Positions 62,543 through 64,000 of a stretch of DNA of 64,000 nucleotides are shown here, one piece after another (position 1 is the stretch's first letter; each line of letters opens with the position of its first letter). The DNA lies in assembly GCA_019752295.1 (NCBI GenBank), contig JAIEMK010000034.1, positions 1-64,000 of the forward strand, read 5' to 3'. The notes under the pieces are model-generated. The model had not been told where the DNA came from and did not search any database. It worked only from the letters and a program-made list of their open reading frames with translations. Source of the stretch: Chitinophagaceae bacterium (GTDB lineage Bacteria > Bacteroidota > Bacteroidia > Chitinophagales > Chitinophagaceae). Made by a program: the position numbers and the translations under genes.

Positions 62543-62725
62543 AACCCCAGCTTTCAAGCTGGGGATTCTACGAAACCCACGAAAACACTGGGCTTTAGCC
62601 CATATGCTGTGATAATTTCTAAGTGATAATGGAGTTCTAATTGAATGCGTGGAGCGCTGGGGTTGAAACCCCGATTCTTTCTTCTTCATTCAATCCCTAG
62701 GCTGAAGCCTAGGGTTAATGTATTC
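62543..62725. repeat. REP-like palindrome cluster, locus E
   Basis: CCCCAGCTTTCAAGCTGGGG (62545-62564), TGGGCTTTAGCCCA (62589-62602), GGGGTTGAAACCCC (62659-62672) and CCCTAGGCTGAAGCCTAGGG (62695-62714), ending GGTTAATGTATTC. The third palindrome has a sequence different from loci A and C but the same position and pairing. It lies between convergent genes. Confidence 0.85.
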
Positions 62726-62743
62726 AGGAATATATTTAAGATA

Positions 62744-63307
62744 TTACATACTCATCATATCTTTCTCCTTCGCGGCCAGATGTTTTTCAACCAGTGCCGT
62801 AAATTTATCAGTCAGCTCCTGAATGGCTTTCTCGCCATCCTTGGCAGCGTCTTCGCTCAATCCGTCTTTCTGCAATTTCTTAATATGCTCAATACTATCT
62901 CTGCGGATATTACGGATGGCCACTTTTGTCTGCTCCCCCTCACCACTGGCTTTTTTAAACAATTCCCTTCTGCGCTCCTCGGTTAAGGGCGGCATAAACA
63001 AACGGATCTGCACCCCATCACTCTGGGGCGTAATGCCGATATTGGCCTGCATAATGGCACGCTCAATTGGCGAAAGCATATTTTTTTCCCAAGGCTGAAT
63101 GCTCACCGTGCGGGCATCTAATACGGTAATATTGGCAACCTGACTAACCGGTGTAGGCGCTCCGTAATAATCCACATGAATGCCTTCTACAATGGCAGGA
63201 CTAGCTTTTCCGGCCCTAATCTTGGTTAATTCGAGTTCCAGATGGCCAATGGCCTTTTTCATGGAGTCTGCTGTATCGTCTGTTATTAAGTCTAATTCTT
63301 CTGACAT
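62744..63307 (-). CDS. frr: Frr: ribosome recycling factor
   Basis: Cytosolic translation factor (187 residues) that splits the post-termination ribosome with EF-G. The family pattern is clear: AIGHLELELTKIRAGKASPAI at the start, VDYYGAPTPVSQVANITVLDARTVSIQPW, the conserved RLFMPPLTEERRREL and a helical end. The length is normal (about 185). It diverges from the transketolase gene, 86 bases away. Confidence 0.97.
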   Translation of the reverse strand: MSEELDLITDDTADSMKKAIGHLELELTKIRAGKASPAIVEGIHVDYYGAPTPVSQVANITVLDARTVSIQPWEKNMLSPIERAIMQANIGITPQSDGVQIRLFMPPLTEERRRELFKKASGEGEQTKVAIRNIRRDSIEHIKKLQKDGLSEDAAKDGEKAIQELTDKFTALVEKHLAAKEKDMMSM

Positions 63308-63327
63308 GAATATCTGTTTAAGTGAGG

Positions 63328-63375
63328 CAAAACTAATAAATCATTGCAAAAATTACTATTTAGCTTTTATCTTCG
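63328..63375. promoter_or_regulatory. Divergent promoters of frr and the transketolase gene
   Basis: Minus strand: TAGTTTTG at 63335-63328 matches TAnnTTTG, 20 bases before the frr ATG. Plus strand: TATCTTCG at 63368-63375 (one mismatch) with TTG at 63344-63346, 21 bases upstream, for the transketolase gene. Confidence 0.45.
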
Positions 63376-63393
63376 CCATCTTAAAATCCTTTT

Positions 63394-64000
63394 ATGGCAA
63401 GTATACAAGACTTAGAAAACATCGCATCGCAAATGAGAAGAGATATTGTACGCATGGTTCATGCAGTACAAAGTGGTCACCCAGGCGCCTCTCTGGGATG
63501 TGCCGATTATTTTGCAGCACTGTTTTTTCATACCATGCACCACCATACCGATTTTAAAATGAATGGGGCAAATGAAGACCTTTTCTTTTTATCCAACGGA
63601 CATATTTCTCCCGTGTACTATTCAGCCCTTGCACGCTCGGGATATTTCGAAGTGAAGGAACTGGCTAGTTTTCGAAAACTAAATACACGCTTACAGGGTC
63701 ACCCAACTACGCATGAGCACTTACCCGGCATTAGAATCGCAAGCGGTTCACTGGGTCAGGGTATCAGTGTGTCGATCGGTGCTGCCCTCACCAAAAAATT
63801 AAACGGCGATCCGCACCTGGTCTTTACTTTAACCGGCGATGGCGAATTGCAGGAAGGACAAAACTGGGAAGCCATCATGTTTGCAGCGCATAATAAAGTG
63901 GATAACCTGATTGTAACTGTTGACTATAACGGCCAGCAAATCGACGGGCCCACCAGCAAAGTATTATCGCTCGAAAGCCTCAAAGCAAAATTCGAAGCCT
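63394..64000 (+). CDS. Transketolase N-terminal subunit (5' part, cut by window end)
   Basis: The frame starts at ATG 63394 (MASIQDLENIA) and stays open to the window end, giving 202 codons. It shows SGHPGASLGCADYF, LSNGHISPVYYS, the QGHPTTHEHLPGI segment, SLGQGIS and the thiamine-diphosphate motif GDGELQEGQNWEA. This is the pattern of the split transketolases, where the N-terminal (TPP) and C-terminal halves are separate genes; the full subunit is about 280 residues. It acts in the pentose phosphate pathway. The second subunit would be expected just beyond the window. Confidence 0.9.
   Translation, partial: MASIQDLENIASQMRRDIVRMVHAVQSGHPGASLGCADYFAALFFHTMHHHTDFKMNGANEDLFFLSNGHISPVYYSALARSGYFEVKELASFRKLNTRLQGHPTTHEHLPGIRIASGSLGQGISVSIGAALTKKLNGDPHLVFTLTGDGELQEGQNWEAIMFAAHNKVDNLIVTVDYNGQQIDGPTSKVLSLESLKAKFEA

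Noticed and set aside
1..64000. tRNA, rRNA and classical riboswitches
   Set aside because: I looked for T-arm-like GTTCGAATC/GGTTCAAATC motifs with matching stems and for conserved rRNA and B12/THF/SAM riboswitch blocks and saw none. A covariance-model scan would be needed to be sure.

Overview
The window looks like a chromosomal segment of a Bacteroidota bacterium, most likely order Chitinophagales (Chitinophagaceae-like). The clues are a SusC/SusD outer-membrane pair, two giant proteins ending in the type IX secretion (T9SS) type-B / gliding-motility C-terminal domain, a PorE-like OmpA lipoprotein-type protein, Bacteroidota-only families (DUF4293, a small exosortase with its membrane partner), almost no strong Shine-Dalgarno sequences, and repeated TAnnTTTG -7 promoter boxes upstream of genes. 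Base composition is AT-rich and even. I saw no prophage, integron, CRISPR array, rRNA or tRNA. This is mostly core genome with accessory DNA confined to intergenic repeats.

Layout. 1-595: remains of an IS66-type insertion sequence and the terminator of the SusCD operon. 596-5235: orphan SusC/SusD pair (minus). 5570-14411: plus-strand housekeeping run (folD, queE, porE-like, dprA, guaB, lnt, an alpha/beta hydrolase). 14419-19853: two tandem paralogous T9SS cargo proteins with PKD domains. 19901-24190: SDR, nitronate monooxygenase-like enzyme, GH5 beta-mannanase, NDP-sugar nucleotidyltransferase. 24554-30206: glyA, DUF4293, exosortase plus partner, uvrA. 30455-36951: ECF sigma factor, a DsbD thiol-disulfide system split over two genes, purQ, two uncharacterised envelope proteins. 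37116-43811: kup, two paralogous alpha/beta hydrolases, then an operon of GntP/DsdX-type transporter, RidA and a fold-III PLP enzyme that reads as a D-serine/D-threonine catabolic unit. 44150-50072: ldcA, metG, and a GMC oxidoreductase with its small Tat-type subunit. 50653-57352: B12-dependent ribonucleotide reductase, a DnaA-box cluster upstream of it, a GGGP-synthase-family enzyme, and a LytS/LytT-type two-component pair. 57841-64000: dxs, scpA, mscL, a DMT exporter, frr and the 5' part of a transketolase N-terminal subunit.

The most unusual part is the intergenic DNA. Three repeat families can be read directly: (i) REP-like palindrome clusters at five loci, one of them a tandem array with a 149-bp period; (ii) a roughly 300-bp structured element in two full copies between convergent genes, whose hairpins keep pairing although their sequences differ; (iii) a roughly 75-bp element in four copies, three of which end 8-9 bases before an ATG-AAA. 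A pair of perfect DnaA boxes, one near-perfect box and an AT-rich tract upstream of nrdJ could be a replication origin or DnaA control of nucleotide reduction.

Functionally the window links envelope biogenesis (lnt, T9SS, exosortase, DsbD, ldcA, mscL), nucleotide and one-carbon metabolism (folD, glyA, purQ, guaB, nrdJ) and isoprenoid precursors (dxs; the GGGP-synthase-family enzyme uses a downstream prenyl diphosphate). Functions were assigned by reading motifs and remembered family features; no database search was possible.
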